64,000 bases of DNA from Corynebacterium sp. Marseille-P3884 (GTDB taxonomy: Bacteria; Actinomycetota; Actinomycetes; Mycobacteriales; Mycobacteriaceae), in contig NZ_JAGKSD010000002.1 of assembly GCF_017942225.1 (NCBI RefSeq), forward strand, positions 124,001 through 188,000. The letters are read 5' to 3'. Of this stretch, positions 18,740-28,650 are shown one piece after another (the first letter of the stretch is position 1; the number at the start of each line of letters is the position of its first letter). The position numbers and the translations under genes were made by a program. Below the pieces are notes generated by a model. That model was given only the letters and a program-made list of their open reading frames with translations, made no database searches and was not told the DNA's origin.

Positions 18740-19384
18740 TTACAGTGCCCAGTCCACACCGTCCGCGCCCTGCGCCCGCAGCGCTTCATTAGCGCGGGAG
18801 AACGGGCGGGAGCCGAAGAAGCCCCGGCGTGCCGACAGCGGCGACGGGTGCGCGGATTCGATGCAGGGAGTCTCGCCCAAGAAACGCTTCGCTGTCTGCG
18901 CGTCACGGCCCCACAAAATGGCTACCAACGGTGCATCGCGTTCGGCGAGAGCGCGGATCGCCATCTCAGTGACCTTTTCCCACCCTTTGCCGCGGTGCGA
19001 ACCAGGCTGACCGGGTGCGACGGTGAGCACGCGGTTTAACAGCAAGATGCCCTGCCCCGCCCACGACGACAAATCGCCATCGGAACGCGGCGGAATGCCC
19101 AAATCATCCTTCAATTCAGCGTAAATATTCACGAGCGAGCGGGGCGGGGCGACTCCTGGTTGCGTCGAAAAGCTCAAACCCATCGGGTGTCCCGGTGTCG
19201 GGTACGGGTCCTGGCCGACGATGAGCACGCGCACGTCATCAAACGGGTCCTGGAAAGCGCGGAGAATATCGTTGCCCGCTGGCAGGTACGCGGGCTGGGC
19301 GCGGAGGAAATCGCCAAGCTGGTGGATATCGTCTTCTACTGGGGCGAGCGGTTCCGCCCACGACGGATGGACCGGCAGACTCAT
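18740..19384 (-). CDS. ung: Uracil-DNA glycosylase
   Basis: 214 residues, family 1 UDG. Motif A is [21 protein letters not shown], with the catalytic Asp in GQDPYP at about residue 62, and motif B is [22 protein letters not shown], with the catalytic His in HPSPLSA. The enzyme removes uracil from DNA to start base excision repair. The ATG at 19384 overlaps the thiL stop (ATGA); the ATG five codons upstream would lengthen the overlap and is less likely. Confidence 0.96.
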   Translation of the reverse strand: MSLPVHPSWAEPLAPVEDDIHQLGDFLRAQPAYLPAGNDILRAFQDPFDDVRVLIVGQDPYPTPGHPMGLSFSTQPGVAPPRSLVNIYAELKDDLGIPPRSDGDLSSWAGQGILLLNRVLTVAPGQPGSHRGKGWEKVTEMAIRALAERDAPLVAILWGRDAQTAKRFLGETPCIESAHPSPLSARRGFFGSRPFSRANEALRAQGADGVDWAL

Positions 19385-20361
19385 GCGAAGCTCTCCCATC
19401 CCCCGCCGTACTCCGGGGTCTCGCCGTCGACTGTCACTGCGACCTCATCATCAGAGCCTGGCTTCGACGTGGTGCCGATGGTGCGGAAGCCGACTGGGGC
19501 ATCACCGCTGATCGTTCCCAGCAAGGTGTGGTCCTCCCCGCCCTCGTAGACCCACTTCCACGGGTCGCAGTCAAGGAATTCGCCGGCGTTGACCAACAGC
19601 TCGTCCGGGGCGATCGTGGAGGAATCGATATCAATATTCACGCCGGACCGCGCCGCCAGAAGCTTCAGGTCATGAAGCAGACCATCGGAATTATCAGTCA
19701 TGCTCGTCGCGCCAGCGGAGCGAGCAATCACCCCGCTGCCGGGCGCGATCTCTGGGGCCTGATATGCCTCAACGAGCGGGACGAATTCCTCTGGGATGTC
19801 GCGGCCGGACTCGAGCAGCGCCAAGCCGGCGGCTGAGTAGCCGATCTTTCCGTGGGCAACGAGTTTTTGGCCTGCACGCGCGCCGTCCAAGGTCAGGGCC
19901 CAGCGGTTGCCGCCCAGCGAACCGATCGCGGTGACGGACAGGACCAAGCTGTCGCCCGAGGTGACATCGCCGCCGACGAGTTCCGCAGCATATTTACCTA
20001 CCTCATCGCCAATCCCACGGGCGAGATCGGTCACTACCGCGACGGGCAAATCCTTTGGAGCTGAAAGGGACAACAGCGCCGCGAGCGGTCGTGCGCCCAT
20101 CGCCTCGATGTCCGCGAAATTCTGCACGATCGCTTTACGGCCGACCTGCCGTGGCGTGGTCACATCCCAACGAAAGTGACGCCCCTCCACGAGCATGTCA
20201 GTGGTGGCCACGACCCGCGAATTAGGCGAAGATCTGTGCAGCACCGCTGCATCATCACCGTTGATCGACGACGGTGTCACGTCCACGATGGACTGAATCA
20301 CGGCACGCTCCCCGACATCCCCGAGCGTAGGTCCGCCCGATGGAAAACCAGTCTGAATCAC
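19381..20361 (-). CDS. thiL: Thiamine-monophosphate kinase
   Basis: 326 residues of the PurM/ThiL superfamily. It phosphorylates thiamine monophosphate to the active diphosphate. Family features: [27 protein letters not shown], the [21 protein letters not shown] segment and [18 protein letters not shown], followed by [16 protein letters not shown] and [11 protein letters not shown]. The start is a GTG at 20361. It overlaps ung by 4 bp, and ung and the DAK2 gene follow in the same direction. It diverges from the DUF3515 gene. Confidence 0.94.
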   Translation of the reverse strand: MIQTGFPSGGPTLGDVGERAVIQSIVDVTPSSINGDDAAVLHRSSPNSRVVATTDMLVEGRHFRWDVTTPRQVGRKAIVQNFADIEAMGARPLAALLSLSAPKDLPVAVVTDLARGIGDEVGKYAAELVGGDVTSGDSLVLSVTAIGSLGGNRWALTLDGARAGQKLVAHGKIGYSAAGLALLESGRDIPEEFVPLVEAYQAPEIAPGSGVIARSAGATSMTDNSDGLLHDLKLLAARSGVNIDIDSSTIAPDELLVNAGEFLDCDPWKWVYEGGEDHTLLGTISGDAPVGFRTIGTTSKPGSDDEVAVTVDGETPEYGGGWESFA

Positions 20362-20439
20362 GGTCGATGAGCGCCTTTCCTTCGTTGGTGCTGCGATGCG
20401 ACGTTCCAGCCGCGGAACGCACTAATACAATGAGCCGCT

Positions 20440-21426
20440 ATGACCACCAGCAGGACGACCACGGAACTCCCCGCCGACCACAGCAACCAGGACACCGACA
20501 CAGTCATGCGGCGCCCGCTCATCCTTCTCAGCCTCGGGCTTGCTCTGCTACTCGTCGCCGGTGTGCTGATCGGCTCCAAGCTGTACCTCAAGCAGCTTAA
20601 CAACCAGCCGGTGGCCTTGACGGAGTTACCGTCGCCCGACGCTGACTCACCCGAGTGCGCGTCCCTGATTGAATCTCTTCCAGACGAAGTCACCGGCCAC
20701 CGGCGGGCGACTTTGGCTGACCCCAAACCAGCTGGCGCGGCAGCATGGCAGACGTCTTCGACCGACCGCGTGACACTGCGTTGCGGCGTCGATGCCCCCG
20801 TGCAGTTCACTGAACTCACCTCCACGAAGAAGATCCGGGGCGTGGAATGGATGAAGGTCAGTGACCCGACACCAGAGTCGAACCTGACCACGTGGTTCAC
20901 CGTGGACCGCTCCCCCGTTGTTGCGGTCACTGCCGATAACCCCGCTGAATCAGGCTCGCCAGTGGAGGATATAGATCTCAGTGCCCTGCCTCAGGCAGAT
21001 CCCGCGCCGGGGAAGGCGCCGTTGGCGGAGCTGGAGGCGTCGATAAGCGATGGCTCTGGCGATGTCTGCCGTGAGTTGGTGGCGGCGTTGCCCGCTGATC
21101 TCGCTGGCGGCTATACGCGTCTCGATGTCTCTGGCGTGGACGGGCTCGGGGAAAATGCTGCCGCGTGGGGCGCTGACGGGCTGGAGCCTGTGGTGCTGAA
21201 GTGCGGTGTCGCCCCGCCGCCGAGCTACGAAGCTGGCGCGCAGTTGACTCAAGTCAACGATGTGCCGTGGTTCGAAGAGACCAGCAGCAATGCCGCGTCG
21301 CAGGCGACTGTGTTGTATGCGCTGGGGCGCGCTGCTGAGATCGCCGTATCCGTCCCTGTGGGTGCGGGCGATGGCGCGCTGACGAACCTCTCGGACGCTA
21401 TTTCGCAGACCGTTCCAGCGCAGTAG
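20440..21426 (+). CDS. DUF3515 membrane-anchored protein with tandem domains
   Basis: 328 residues. A short cytoplasmic N-terminus precedes one membrane helix (RRPLILLSLGLALLLVAGVLIG, about 25-46) and an extracytoplasmic part. That part holds two related units: the first with CASLIESLPDEVTGHRRA, VTLRCGVDAP and VEWM, the second with VCRELVAALPADLAGGYTR, VVLKCGVAPPPSYE and VPWF. Each carries two cysteines that could pair. DUF3515 proteins sit between thiL and ddl in corynebacteria and mycobacteria but have no assigned role. TACAAT lies 8 nt before the ATG (leaderless). The last 29 bp overlap the convergent ddl gene. Confidence 0.85.
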   Translation: MTTSRTTTELPADHSNQDTDTVMRRPLILLSLGLALLLVAGVLIGSKLYLKQLNNQPVALTELPSPDADSPECASLIESLPDEVTGHRRATLADPKPAGAAAWQTSSTDRVTLRCGVDAPVQFTELTSTKKIRGVEWMKVSDPTPESNLTTWFTVDRSPVVAVTADNPAESGSPVEDIDLSALPQADPAPGKAPLAELEASISDGSGDVCRELVAALPADLAGGYTRLDVSGVDGLGENAAAWGADGLEPVVLKCGVAPPPSYEAGAQLTQVNDVPWFEETSSNAASQATVLYALGRAAEIAVSVPVGAGDGALTNLSDAISQTVPAQ

Positions 21427-22462
21427 CGATCAGCGTCTCCAATAGCTCGCCGTACGTCATGCCGGCGGCGAGGAAGACATGCGGGTACATCGAAATCGAC
21501 GTGAAGCCCGGCATGGTGTTGACCTCGTTGAGCATCGGTCCTGATTCGGTGACGAAGAAGTCCACGCGGGCGAGGCCCTGGCAGCTCAGTGCGCGGAATG
21601 TGGTGAGCGCAAGGTCCGCGAGCTGTTCGTTGAGCTCCTCATCGTAGCCCGCGGGAATGGTCGCGGTGACAACGTTGTCGAGGTATTTGGTCTCAAAGCC
21701 GTAAAAACCCTCGTCCGAGTCGGCTGTGCCGTTGAGCTTCGCCGGCGGGGATGCGACGAGCTCGCCGTCGGGGCGCTCCAGCACGCCCACCTCCACCTCG
21801 TCGCCGATCAGCTCGGCTTCGATGATGACTTTGGTGTCGTACTCGCGCGCCGCATTCACCGCGCGATCGAGGTCCTCCCAGGCCGTGACTTTGGTGATGC
21901 CGATCGAGGAGCCTCCTCGCGCCGGCTTCACAAAGACCGGCAGCCCGAGGTACTCGCGCACCCCGTCGTCGACTGCTGCTGTGTCAACGCCGTCATGAAG
22001 GATGAATTCCCGCGTGACCGGCACCCCGGCAGAACGCGCGATGGTCTTGGTGAACTCCTTGTCCATGGAGCACGCCGACGACAACACGCCCGGGCCGACA
22101 TACGGCACGCCAGCGAGGTCGAGCAATCCCTGGATCGTTCCGTCCTCGCCGTAGGTGCCGTGCAGCACCGGAAAGACCGCGTCGACGGTGGCCAGAACCT
22201 CGCCGGTATTGGGGTCGTAGAACTCGCCGCGGCGCGTGGAGTTCACCGACAGGGCGACCTCGCGCCCACCGTCGACGGTGGGCAGTGTTGAATCCCCGAC
22301 CGGATCAGTCGAGCCCGCCACCCACGTGCCGTCTTTGGTGATCCCCACCGGGAAAATCTCGTACTTCTCACGGGGAAGCTCCGCCATGATGGCGCCGGCG
22401 GAAATGCAGGAAATGGAATGTTCGGAGGACATTCCACCGTAAATGACGGCGAGTGTGATCAT
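21398..22462 (-). CDS. ddl: D-alanine--D-alanine ligase
   Basis: About 354 residues, ATP-grasp ligase forming D-Ala-D-Ala for peptidoglycan. The N-terminus has YGGMSSEHSISCISA (the GGxSxEHxVS motif). ATP-grasp residues are seen in VFVKPARGGSSIGITKV, and the C-terminal Mg site in LARVDFFVTESGPMLNEVNTMPGFTSISMYP. It starts at ATG 22462; a GTG three codons upstream is possible. gpsA lies 20 bp upstream in the same direction, a common actinobacterial pair. The 3' end overlaps the DUF3515 gene. Confidence 0.96.
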   Translation of the reverse strand: MITLAVIYGGMSSEHSISCISAGAIMAELPREKYEIFPVGITKDGTWVAGSTDPVGDSTLPTVDGGREVALSVNSTRRGEFYDPNTGEVLATVDAVFPVLHGTYGEDGTIQGLLDLAGVPYVGPGVLSSACSMDKEFTKTIARSAGVPVTREFILHDGVDTAAVDDGVREYLGLPVFVKPARGGSSIGITKVTAWEDLDRAVNAAREYDTKVIIEAELIGDEVEVGVLERPDGELVASPPAKLNGTADSDEGFYGFETKYLDNVVTATIPAGYDEELNEQLADLALTTFRALSCQGLARVDFFVTESGPMLNEVNTMPGFTSISMYPHVFLAAGMTYGELLETLIATALERSAK

Positions 22463-22482
22463 GGTGACCACACTACAAGCCG

Positions 22483-23481
22483 TTATTCGGATTTCTTGGA
22501 ACGGCCCATCAGCGCGGCAATCATGTCGTCGACACGCAGATCCTTGTGGCAGACCGAGAACACCGCTTCCGTCAGCGGCATGTCCACGCCATTGTCAAGG
22601 GCAAGCTCGTAGATACTCTGCGAGCTGGTCACGCCCTCCGCGACCTGACCGTTGGTGGCCTTGCGTGCCTCATCCAAGGTCATGCCGCGGCCGAGACGCT
22701 CACCGAAGGTGCGGTTGCGCGACAGCTTCGAACCGCAGGTAGCGACCAGGTCGCCCAAGCCGGCCAGGCCGGCGAATGTGCGCTGATCCGCGCCGAGCTG
22801 GATGCCGAGACGGGTGATCTCCGCCAGCCCACGGGTGATCAAGGTGGCTTGGGTGTTCTCCCCCATTTCCTTGCCGGCGGCCATTCCGCACGCGAGAGCG
22901 ATCACGTTCTTGCACGCGCCGCCGATCTCGCAGCCGACTACATCGGTGTTGGTGTACGGGCGCACATAAGTCGTGGCGCAGGCAGCCTGGACGAGCTTTG
23001 CTCGGTTCAGGTCCGAGCAGGCAATGACGGTGGCGGCGGGCTGCTCGTCGGCGACTTCACGGGCGAGATTCGGTCCGGTCAGCACCGCGATGCGGGACGG
23101 GTCAATGCCGGTCACTTCCGCGATGACCTCACTCATGCGCTTAAAGGTGCCCGCTTCGATGCCTTTAGAGATGGACACCACAGTCGATTCGCTCGGAATG
23201 TGCGGCGCCCAATTAGCGAGGTTCTCGCGCATCGTCTGGCTCGGCACCGCTGGAACGACAATCTGCGCGTTCTCGATGGCGGCTGCGGCGTCGTCGGTCG
23301 CCTCGATGGCCTCCGGCAACACGATCCCGTCCAAGTAGTCTGCGTTGATCCGCGTCTGCTGGATCGCGTTAGCCAATTCCGTGCGGCGTGCCCACAGGCT
23401 CACGGAATTGCCGGCGTCAGCGAAGACTTTCGCCAACGACGTGCCCCACGAACCTGCGCCCAAGACTGCAACCTTGACCAT
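22483..23481 (-). CDS. gpsA: Glycerol-3-phosphate dehydrogenase [NAD(P)+]
   Basis: 332 residues, cytosolic. Reduces dihydroxyacetone phosphate to sn-glycerol-3-phosphate for phospholipid synthesis. The N-terminal dinucleotide motif is [21 protein letters not shown], and the catalytic-lysine region is [19 protein letters not shown], with [19 protein letters not shown] near the C-terminus. The ATG at 23481 is preferred over 23505 because the protein then begins directly with the Rossmann strand. Confidence 0.96.
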   Translation of the reverse strand: MVKVAVLGAGSWGTSLAKVFADAGNSVSLWARRTELANAIQQTRINADYLDGIVLPEAIEATDDAAAAIENAQIVVPAVPSQTMRENLANWAPHIPSESTVVSISKGIEAGTFKRMSEVIAEVTGIDPSRIAVLTGPNLAREVADEQPAATVIACSDLNRAKLVQAACATTYVRPYTNTDVVGCEIGGACKNVIALACGMAAGKEMGENTQATLITRGLAEITRLGIQLGADQRTFAGLAGLGDLVATCGSKLSRNRTFGERLGRGMTLDEARKATNGQVAEGVTSSQSIYELALDNGVDMPLTEAVFSVCHKDLRVDDMIAALMGRSKKSE

Positions 23482-23642
23482 GCGCGCGCCGCCTTTCTTT
23501 TTCACTTACTCTCGTTAGTCGTCCGCACGGCCCCGGCACGTGTTTCGGGCCCGAACGGATTTGTGCTCGTCACAGTGTAAAGCACCACGAAACCGAATTC
23601 AGGGTTATGCGCACCCGCACCAGATGCGGGACAATGGCCACC

Positions 23643-24650
23643 ATGGGCAAGAAGTCACATATGCACGAAGAGGATAAAGACCTCAAGGGAGAGATGTTCC
23701 TCACTGGCCGCCACCAGGGGATTCCGGCTAAACCGGACGAGGAATTCAAGCGCACCACACTCGCCGCGGGCGCTGTCCTGTGGCGCGGAAAGCTCGACGA
23801 TCCCAGCACGATCGAGGTCGCGTGCATTCACCGCCCGCGTTATGACGACTGGTCGCTCGCCAAAGGCAAGGCCGACCCGGGTGAGTCCTTAGTGACCACC
23901 GCCGTCCGCGAAATCAAGGAGGAGACCGGCTACGACATTCGCTTGGGCAAACTGCTCGGCAAGACCATCTACCCGGTCAAAGACACCACCAAGGTCGTTT
24001 ATTACTGGACGGGCGAGGTCACCGGCGGCGACTTCGAGGCCAATGAGGAGGTCGACGAGATCCGGTGGCTGTCGATGGCAGAGGCCAAGGATCTCATGTC
24101 CTATGACCTCGACCGCCAGGTCTTGGCAAAGGCGGAGAAGCGCTTCGGTGTGCCCGCCACCGCCCGCATTCTGTACGTGCGCCATGCCCGCGCCCACGAG
24201 CGCGAGAAATGGTCCGGCGACGATAACCTTCGGCCGTTGGACAAGAAGGGCCGCCGCCAGTCGGAGATGCTCGTGCCCATGCTCGCGCCGTTCCACCCAG
24301 ACCGCATTTATTCCGCGGTTCCGGATCGCTGCCAGGCCACGGTCGCACCGCTTGCCGACGAACTGAATCTGCCCGTCGAGGTGGATGAGTGTTTCGGCGA
24401 TGAGGCGTGGTTGTCCGATATGGTCGGTGCACAAAAGGCGATCACCGACATCATCGATCAGGGTGGCGTGAGCGTCGTGTGCGCCCAGGGCGACATCATC
24501 CCCAATATGGTCGCGTGGCTGTCTGCCACCGGCCGTCTGCCCATCGACGGCGACATCAAGGCGAAGAAGGGCTCCGTCTGGGTTTTGTCCTTCAACGAGG
24601 GCCGGCTCACCGGCGCCGACTATCTGCCGTCGGCGCTGCCGGTGCGGTAG
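23643..24650 (+). CDS. NUDIX hydrolase fused to histidine-phosphatase domain (MutT1-like)
   Basis: 335 residues. Residues about 35-165 form a NUDIX domain with the complete box GKADPGESLVTTAVREIKEETGYD. Residues about 175-330 form a histidine-phosphatase domain starting LYVRHARAHEREKW, with RHA where most members have RHG. The architecture equals mycobacterial MutT1, which converts 8-oxo-dGTP and diadenosine polyphosphates stepwise. A role in nucleotide-pool sanitation is likely but inferred. A leaderless start at 23643 is supported by GACAAT 7 nt upstream. It converges with the DUF418 gene, with only 3 bp between. Confidence 0.9.
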   Translation: MGKKSHMHEEDKDLKGEMFLTGRHQGIPAKPDEEFKRTTLAAGAVLWRGKLDDPSTIEVACIHRPRYDDWSLAKGKADPGESLVTTAVREIKEETGYDIRLGKLLGKTIYPVKDTTKVVYYWTGEVTGGDFEANEEVDEIRWLSMAEAKDLMSYDLDRQVLAKAEKRFGVPATARILYVRHARAHEREKWSGDDNLRPLDKKGRRQSEMLVPMLAPFHPDRIYSAVPDRCQATVAPLADELNLPVEVDECFGDEAWLSDMVGAQKAITDIIDQGGVSVVCAQGDIIPNMVAWLSATGRLPIDGDIKAKKGSVWVLSFNEGRLTGADYLPSALPVR

Positions 24651-24653
24651 AAA

Positions 24654-25679
24654 TTAAGCGTCTGGGTGCGCTGTCTCGGCTTGCTGCAGTTTCTTCGGCC
24701 CGCCGAACGCTTCCCAGGTGAGGTAGCGCCAGCCTTTCTCCAACGGCCCCTGGCCGAAGCGACGCAGCCACAGCCAGCTGAGCACAGCTTGGATGACGAG
24801 CATCACTGCGGCGACCGCGAAAGCTGTGTAGAAGTCTTCGTTCGTTGCTCCCGCATCTTCACGTGGATATCCCAACAGCAGGCCGCTTCCGATGATCACC
24901 AACGTCGCCAGAATGTAGTTCGTCAGAGCCGTTCGGCCCAGCGACGCGAACATCGCTCCGAGCGCGGACCGCAGGGGCGTGCGCAGCAGGACATACACCA
25001 GTGCCATCCACATGGCTGCGTAGATTAGGCCAGTCGCTGCAGCAACGTAGCTATATGCGACCGTTCCAAGACTCCGGTACTGGAGGTAGCTCATTCCCAG
25101 CGTCAGCGGAACCAGAACCAGCAGTGCCATCGCCGCCGGTTTCGGGTTCTCGTCCAGGGCCTGCGGTAGCCCCCACATAGCGAATGCGAATCCGAGCAAG
25201 AGCAAGCCGGGAATGAGAACGATTCCTCCGAACGGCGCCCCGAGCAAAGTCAGCGCAATCCCTCCGACGGTGGCCAATGTGCGTCTGAGTTTCAAATCGG
25301 AGACGAAAGTGAGCGGGTACAAGAACACAAAGCCGAAGGCTGAGTAGTACAGCAGCGCCTCCCCGGGGTGGAGGATCTGGTGCACGATTCCGAGCAGAAA
25401 AAGAGGCAGCAGCCGCCGCCACATGACGGACTGCGCCATCATCCCGCGTCGGCGAGCCCCATCGACGATCAGTGCGAATCCAATCCCGAAGAGAAATGTG
25501 AACGCTGCGAAGAAGCGCTGGTGAGCAAGGAGCTCTAGCGCCCAGAACGCCCCTTTATCCCCGTCCGGCCCCGGATAGAGGAGCCATTGTTGTTGAAAGT
25601 TCACGAAAGCAATCCCGCACAGTGCGATACCGCGAATAACATCGAGCGAGAGCATTCTCGCGCTTGGCGTTTCGTTCAT
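24654..25679 (-). CDS. DUF418 integral membrane protein
   Basis: 341 residues with about 9-10 hydrophobic segments. The DUF418/YeiB pattern includes the N-terminal LSLDVIRGIALCGIAFVNF, AAFTFLFGIGFALIVDGAR and the C-terminal block FASLGRTALTNYILATLV (family motif GRMALTNYL). The C-terminal WLRRFGQGPLEKGWRYLTW is also typical. The function of the family is unsettled; an acyltransferase-like or transport role is proposed by fold. ATG 25679 follows an AAAAGGCCAGAGA purine-rich stretch. It lies 14 bp downstream of leuD and may be co-transcribed. Confidence 0.85.
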   Translation of the reverse strand: MNETPSARMLSLDVIRGIALCGIAFVNFQQQWLLYPGPDGDKGAFWALELLAHQRFFAAFTFLFGIGFALIVDGARRRGMMAQSVMWRRLLPLFLLGIVHQILHPGEALLYYSAFGFVFLYPLTFVSDLKLRRTLATVGGIALTLLGAPFGGIVLIPGLLLLGFAFAMWGLPQALDENPKPAAMALLVLVPLTLGMSYLQYRSLGTVAYSYVAAATGLIYAAMWMALVYVLLRTPLRSALGAMFASLGRTALTNYILATLVIIGSGLLLGYPREDAGATNEDFYTAFAVAAVMLVIQAVLSWLWLRRFGQGPLEKGWRYLTWEAFGGPKKLQQAETAHPDA

Positions 25680-25692
25680 TCTCTGGCCTTTT

Positions 25693-26286
25693 CTAGACGT
25701 CGATAGCTGGCTTGTACGCGGGCCGCTTCGCTTCGAAGTCCTCGATCGCGCCCTCATCACGCAGGGTCAGGCCGATGTCATCGAGGCCTTCCATGAGGCG
25801 CCAGCGGATGTAGTCGTCGATCTCGAAGGTGAAGGTGTTCTCCCCCACCGTCACAGTCCGGTCCTCGAGCGACACCGTGACCACCATACCGGGGTTTTGC
25901 TCGAGCTGCTTCCAGATCAGCTCGATGTCGGATTCAGTCATTTGGCCGGCGAGCAGGCCTGCTTTGGATGTGTTACCGCGGAAGATGTCGGCGAAGCGCG
26001 GGCTGAACACGGCCTTGAAGCCATAGTCCATGAGCGCCCACACGGCGTGCTCTCGAGAGGAGCCGGTGCCGAAGTCGGGGCCGGCGAAGAGCACGGAGCC
26101 GTTCTTGAACGCATCCTGGTTCAGCACAAAGTCTGCTTCGTTGTTACGCCAGTTGGAGAACAGACCGTCCTCGAACCCAGTGCGCGAGACACGCTTCAAG
26201 TACACAGCGGGGATAATCTGGTCGGTGTCCACGTTGGAGCGGGTCAGCGGAACGCCAACGCCGGTGTGGGTGGTGAACTTTTCCAT
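25693..26286 (-). CDS. leuD: 3-isopropylmalate dehydratase small subunit
   Basis: 197 residues, full length. With LeuC it isomerises 2-isopropylmalate to 3-isopropylmalate in leucine synthesis. Conserved blocks: [59 protein letters not shown], and a C-terminal [28 protein letters not shown] lies 4-5 nt before the ATG and the gene begins 9 bp after leuC. Confidence 0.97.
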   Translation of the reverse strand: MEKFTTHTGVGVPLTRSNVDTDQIIPAVYLKRVSRTGFEDGLFSNWRNNEADFVLNQDAFKNGSVLFAGPDFGTGSSREHAVWALMDYGFKAVFSPRFADIFRGNTSKAGLLAGQMTESDIELIWKQLEQNPGMVVTVSLEDRTVTVGENTFTFEIDDYIRWRLMEGLDDIGLTLRDEGAIEDFEAKRPAYKPAIDV

Positions 26287-26295
26287 GATTGCTCC

Positions 26296-27723
26296 TTAAA
26301 GGTCCGCCGGGGAGGCAAGGTAGCCGGTGATCGCGGTGGCCGCCGCGACGAGCGGGGACACAAGGTGGGTGCGGCCGCCGGGGCCCTGGCGGCCTTCAAA
26401 ATTGCGGTTCGACGTCGATGCACTGCGCTCCCCCGGCTTCAGCTGGTCCGGGTTCATGCCCAAGCACATGGAGCAGCCGGCGGTGCGCCAGTCCGCACCG
26501 AAGTCACGGAAGATCTGGTCCAGGCCCTCTTCCTCAGCCTGCTGTTTCACCATGGCGGAAGAAGGAACGACCATCATGCGGGTCTCCGGGTGGATGGTCT
26601 TGCCCTTGATCACCTCAGCTGCCGCGCGCAAATCCTCGATGCGGGCGTTGGTGCACGACCCCAGGAAGACAGTGTCGATCTTGATGTCGCGCAGAGGCGT
26701 GCCCGGCTTGAGATCCATGTACGTCAGCGCCTTTTCCGCTGCTGCCTTGAGCGTATCGTCGCCGAAGGACTCCGGGTCCGGCACGGACTCCGCCAGCGGC
26801 AGGCCCTGGCCGGGATTCGTGCCCCAAGTGACAAATGGCGTCAGCGCGGAGCCGTCGATTTCGACGACGGTGTCGAATTTCGCCCCCTCGTCCGTCGGCA
26901 AGGTCTTCCAATACGCGACAGCATCGTCCCAGTCTTTGCCCTTCGGCGCGAATTCACGACCTTTGACGTACTCGAAGGTCTTCTCGTCGGGCGCGACCAT
27001 ACCGGCGCGCGCGCCGCCTTCGATGGACATATTGCAGATGGTCATGCGCGCTTCCATGGAGAGCTTCTCGATGGCCTCACCGCGGTATTCGATGATGTGG
27101 CCAGCGCCGCCGTTGGTGCCGATCTTGGCGATGATCGCGAGGATCAGGTCCTTGGCCGTCACGCCCGGCTGCAGTTCGCCGGAGACTTCCACGGCCATGG
27201 TTTTGAACGGCTTGAGCGGCAGCGTCTGGGTGGCCATGACGTGCTCGACCTCGGAGGTACCGATGCCCATGCCGATGGAGCCGAATGCGCCGTGAGTGGA
27301 GGTGTGCGAATCGCCGCACACGATGGTCATGCCCGGTTGGGTGATGCCCAGCTGAGGACCGACGGTGTGCACGATGCCTTGCTTCACATCGCCCATGGAG
27401 TGCAAGCGCACACCGAATTCTTCGCAGTTCTTGCGCAGAGTGGACACCTGGGTGCGGGACGTCAGCTCCTCGATCTCGAGCAGGTTGCCCGACTTGATGC
27501 CCACGGTGGGGACATTGTGATCTTCGGTAGCCAGGTGCTGCTGCGGGCGGCGGATGGTGCGGCCCGCCATACGCAGCCCGTCGAATGCCTGCGGTGAGGT
27601 CACCTCGTGGAGGAGCTGGAAGTCAATGTAGATCAGGTCCGGGTCGCCGTTCTCGCCCTTCGTGATCACATGGTCGCGCCAGACTTTTTCCGCCAGCGTC
27701 AACGGCTGTGACTGTTCCGTCAT
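26296..27723 (-). CDS. leuC: 3-isopropylmalate dehydratase large subunit
   Basis: 475 residues of the aconitase family, binding a [4Fe-4S] cluster. Cluster cysteines appear in [18 protein letters not shown] and [14 protein letters not shown]. Other signatures: [27 protein letters not shown] and [13 protein letters not shown]. The ATG at 27723 has AGGAGAG 4 nt upstream; the longer frame to 27759 is unsupported. It is divergent from the IclR gene ltbR, as in C. glutamicum, where LtbR represses leuCD. Confidence 0.97.
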   Translation of the reverse strand: MTEQSQPLTLAEKVWRDHVITKGENGDPDLIYIDFQLLHEVTSPQAFDGLRMAGRTIRRPQQHLATEDHNVPTVGIKSGNLLEIEELTSRTQVSTLRKNCEEFGVRLHSMGDVKQGIVHTVGPQLGITQPGMTIVCGDSHTSTHGAFGSIGMGIGTSEVEHVMATQTLPLKPFKTMAVEVSGELQPGVTAKDLILAIIAKIGTNGGAGHIIEYRGEAIEKLSMEARMTICNMSIEGGARAGMVAPDEKTFEYVKGREFAPKGKDWDDAVAYWKTLPTDEGAKFDTVVEIDGSALTPFVTWGTNPGQGLPLAESVPDPESFGDDTLKAAAEKALTYMDLKPGTPLRDIKIDTVFLGSCTNARIEDLRAAAEVIKGKTIHPETRMMVVPSSAMVKQQAEEEGLDQIFRDFGADWRTAGCSMCLGMNPDQLKPGERSASTSNRNFEGRQGPGGRTHLVSPLVAAATAITGYLASPADL

Positions 27724-27869
27724 AGTCTCTCCTCTCAGACACCCAGCAATATTCCACATTGCGGGATAGACGTTTCCATTTAATGGGACACTCTAATACA
27801 CGGCAGCCCCCTCCCGCACGCGACCTCGCGAAGTTTTCAAACAGACCAGGGACCATATAGTGAGATGTT
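27724..27869. promoter_or_regulatory. leuCD / ltbR divergent control region
   Basis: For ltbR, TATAGT at 27856-27861 ends 8 nt before its ATG (leaderless). On the leuC side the palindrome CCATTTAATGG (27776-27786) lies about 55-60 bp upstream of the leuC start and is a candidate operator. The leuC RBS AGGAGAG is at about 27728-27734. Binding of LtbR here is inferred from the known C. glutamicum arrangement. Confidence 0.45.
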
Positions 27870-28595
27870 ATGATCCACGCCGTGGGAATTATTGAGGGAG
27901 ATTCAGTGGAGAATGCAACAGAAAATAGCTCGGGAATCAAGGTTCTCGACCGCTCAATCGCGATTATCGACGCGATCGCGGCCGGCGAGAAGACCCTCTC
28001 CCAACTCAGCGCCGACACCGGCCTGCCGCGCGCGACGACGCACCGGCTCGCCACGGCCTTGGAAATCCACCAAGTCCTCGTCCGCACCGACTCCGGCGCG
28101 TGGACAATCGGCCCAGCGCTCGCCCGCTACGCGGCCTCTGCCCCGTCGCAGATCATCGATGCCGCCAAACCGGTCATGGCCGACCTTGTGCATGCCACCA
28201 ATGAATCCGTGCAGCTCTATGAACTCACCGGTTCGTCCCGCACCTGCGTCGCAGCAATCGAACCGCCGAGCGGTCTGACGCACACCGTGCCCGTCGGCTC
28301 CCAGCTCCCCCTCGACCGCGGATCCGCCGCGAAGATCTTCGCCGCACATAAGCTTGTCGACGCCCCCTTCCCCGACGAAGAAATGGTCACTGTGCGGTCC
28401 ACCGGGCTCGCTGAATCCGTCGCCGAGCGCGAAGTGGGCCTGGCCAGTGTCTCCACCCCCATCTTCGGCAAGAATGGCACCGTGCTCGCTGTTTTATCCA
28501 TCTCCGGCCCCGTCGAGCGCCTCAAGCCCTCCCCCGCCGACAAGTGGGGCAAAGAACTGCTTGCTGCTGCGAAGAAACTCATGCAAGCGATCTAG
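27870..28595 (+). CDS. ltbR: IclR-family regulator, LtbR type
   Basis: 241 residues. An N-terminal winged helix (about residues 22-85) contains VLDRSIAIIDAIAAGEKTLSQLSADTGLPRATTHRLATAL. It is followed by the IclR effector domain with VNESVQLYELTGSSRTCVAAIEP-like strands and the LPLDRGSAAKIFAA segment. In C. glutamicum LtbR represses leuB, leuCD and the trp operon. Position, divergent from leuC, supports the same assignment here. The ATG at 27870 is the first in frame after a good -10 box. The effector is unknown. Confidence 0.88.
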   Translation: MIHAVGIIEGDSVENATENSSGIKVLDRSIAIIDAIAAGEKTLSQLSADTGLPRATTHRLATALEIHQVLVRTDSGAWTIGPALARYAASAPSQIIDAAKPVMADLVHATNESVQLYELTGSSRTCVAAIEPPSGLTHTVPVGSQLPLDRGSAAKIFAAHKLVDAPFPDEEMVTVRSTGLAESVAEREVGLASVSTPIFGKNGTVLAVLSISGPVERLKPSPADKWGKELLAAAKKLMQAI

Positions 28596-28625
28596 GTGAT
28601 CTAGGTCTGTCCAGGGCACATGCAC

Positions 28626-28649
28626 CCCCACTTATCCACCTCGGTGGGG
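28626..28649. terminator. Weak hairpin between convergent ltbR and the fusion gene
   Basis: CCCCAC / GTGGGG with a 12-nt loop and no U tract. It is probably a minor terminator or pause element. Confidence 0.35.
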
Positions 28650-28650
28650 A

